From an uncultured Rubrobacteraceae bacterium (lineage in GTDB: Bacteria; Actinomycetota; Rubrobacteria; Rubrobacterales; Rubrobacteraceae): a stretch of DNA of 7,008 nucleotides. The DNA lies in contig CADCUZ010000122.1 in assembly GCA_902806015.1 (NCBI GenBank), positions 1 to 7,008 of the forward strand, in the 5' to 3' direction. Position numbers and translations under genes: made by a program. The notes beneath the pieces were generated by a model. It was not told where the DNA came from, did not search any database, and worked only from the letters and a program-made list of their open reading frames with translations. Numbering within the stretch: position 1 is the stretch's first letter; every line of letters begins with the position of its first letter. Below are positions 6,199 through 7,008 of this stretch, piece by piece.

Positions 6199-6839
6199 GG
6201 ATAGGGATCTTCGGCGGCACGTTCGACCCCGTGCATCAGGGGCACATGATCATCGCGGAACAGGTCATGGCGGAGCTCGGCCTGGACCGCATGATGTTCG
6301 TACCCGGCGGTATACCGCCGCATAAGGAGGCCTCCAGCGTGCGCGCCGCCGCCGAGGACCGTTTCGCGATGGTCGAGGCCGCCGTCGCGGGAAACGAGCG
6401 CTTTTCCGCCGACCGAGTGGAGGTAGACGCAGGCCGCCCGATGCACAGCGTCGAGACCGTGGACATCCTCAAACGGCGCTCGCCGGAACACGAGTGGTTC
6501 TTCGTGACCGGGGCGGACGAGGTCTCCAACCTTCTGTCATGGAAGGAGCCCGACCGGCTGCTGGAAGAGGTAGTGATGGTGGCGGCCACGCGGCCCGGCT
6601 ACGACCTGTCGAAGCTGGACCATCTGGAGGTCGGGCTCCGGAACTTCGACCGCATCTTTCCCGTGGAGTGCACGCGGGTGGACATCTCGGCGACCGGCAT
6701 ACGAAGGAGGATGTTGCAGGGCAAGAGCATAAGGTACCTCGTGCCGGACGCGGCGCGGGAGATCATCATCGCGAGGAGGCTCTATGAAGGCGACGCAAAA
6801 CGGATGGAAGGGGAGCACTTGAGGGGGGAAATCCGGTGA
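6195..6839 (+). CDS. nadD: Nicotinate-nucleotide adenylyltransferase NadD
   Basis: A 214-aa cytoplasmic enzyme that joins nicotinate mononucleotide and ATP to give deamido-NAD and pyrophosphate, the essential step shared by de novo and salvage NAD synthesis. The nucleotidyltransferase signature is complete: GGTFDPVHQGH (residues 7-17), with both histidines of the HxGH motif. FVPGGIPPHK, the TGADEVSNLLSWKEPDRLL block and DISATGIRRRM (163-173, the usual ISSTxIR motif) all fit NadD rather than CoaD. The GTG start at 6195 lies in the GTGA overlap with the obgE stop; the motif begins five codons later, so no other start fits. A charged C-terminal tail of about 17 residues follows the last helix. 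It is probably translated by re-initiation after obgE. It overlaps rsfS by 4 bp. Confidence 0.97.
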   Translation: MRIGIFGGTFDPVHQGHMIIAEQVMAELGLDRMMFVPGGIPPHKEASSVRAAAEDRFAMVEAAVAGNERFSADRVEVDAGRPMHSVETVDILKRRSPEHEWFFVTGADEVSNLLSWKEPDRLLEEVVMVAATRPGYDLSKLDHLEVGLRNFDRIFPVECTRVDISATGIRRRMLQGKSIRYLVPDAAREIIIARRLYEGDAKRMEGEHLRGEIR

Positions 6840-7008
6840 GGCGAGACGAATCCGTCGCCCGTCGGGAAGGCATCGGGACCAAGGGCGAGGAGATCACGCG
6901 CGAGATGGCAGAGATCTCGGCCCGGGCGGCCGTCGAGATGTTCGGCAAGGACGTCACCATCATCGACCTGCGCGAGCTCGTCTCCTACGCCGACTACTTC
7001 GTGGTAGC
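6836..7008 (+). CDS. rsfS: Ribosomal silencing factor RsfS, 3'-truncated by the window edge
   Basis: 57 codons are visible, about half of a typical 110-130-aa protein. RsfS (Iojap/DUF143) binds L14 on the 50S subunit and blocks 30S joining in starvation. The diagnostic segment is VTIIDLRELVSYADYFVVA, matching the family pattern ...vLDvr.lss.aDYFVia. The GTG at 6836 overlaps the nadD stop (GTGA) and has a GAGGGGGG run about 8 nt upstream, so it is the preferred start. It gives an unusual charged N-terminus of about 20 residues (VRRDESVARREGIGTKGEE). An internal ATG at 6905 would begin exactly at the conserved domain (MAEISARAAVEMFGKDV) and is an alternative, but has no comparable overlap. The nadD-rsfS pairing is widespread. 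Identity is sure; the start is less so. Confidence 0.92.
   Translation, partial: MRRDESVARREGIGTKGEEITREMAEISARAAVEMFGKDVTIIDLRELVSYADYFVV

Overview
The window is a compact, high-GC stretch with nine genes, all on the + strand and with almost no spacing. It is a conserved bacterial chromosomal neighbourhood. There are no mobile elements, no CRISPR array, no tRNA or rRNA genes, and no stretch over about 100 bases without a gene. The base composition, the frequent GTG and TTG starts, and the order radC-mreBCD-rodA-rplU-rpmA-obgE-nadD-rsfS suggest a rod-type, deep-branching actinobacterium. Rubrobacter or a relative is my best guess, inferred from memory of that gene order and not from a search.

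Left block (1-4265): the 3' part of radC (a JAB/MPN protein) is followed after 47 bp by the cell-elongation genes mreB, mreC, mreD and rodA. These four sit 6 bp, 2 bp and -4 bp apart and look like one transcription unit. MreB makes the actin-like filament, MreC and MreD link it across the membrane, and RodA is the SEDS peptidoglycan polymerase. The class B PBP gene (mrdA/PBP2) often found between mreD and rodA is absent here, because mreD and rodA overlap.

Right block (4266-7008): a 98-bp, relatively AT-rich gap carries a plausible -10 element and a leader that could fold into a pseudoknot sequestering the rplU ribosome binding site. After it come rplU (L21), rpmA (L27), obgE, nadD and the start of rsfS. 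The theme is 50S biogenesis and quality control: two large-subunit proteins, the 50S-assembly GTPase Obg and the 50S silencing factor RsfS, with the NAD biosynthesis enzyme NadD embedded between the last two by 4-bp overlaps.

I found no new multi-gene system. The points most worth checking are the rplU leader structure, an apparent Gly-to-Arg change in the near-invariant SYGG motif of RodA, the missing mrdA, the forced TTG start of obgE under a hairpin that covers its Shine-Dalgarno, and a (GGY)9 tract containing a perfect 12-bp tandem repeat inside rodA.
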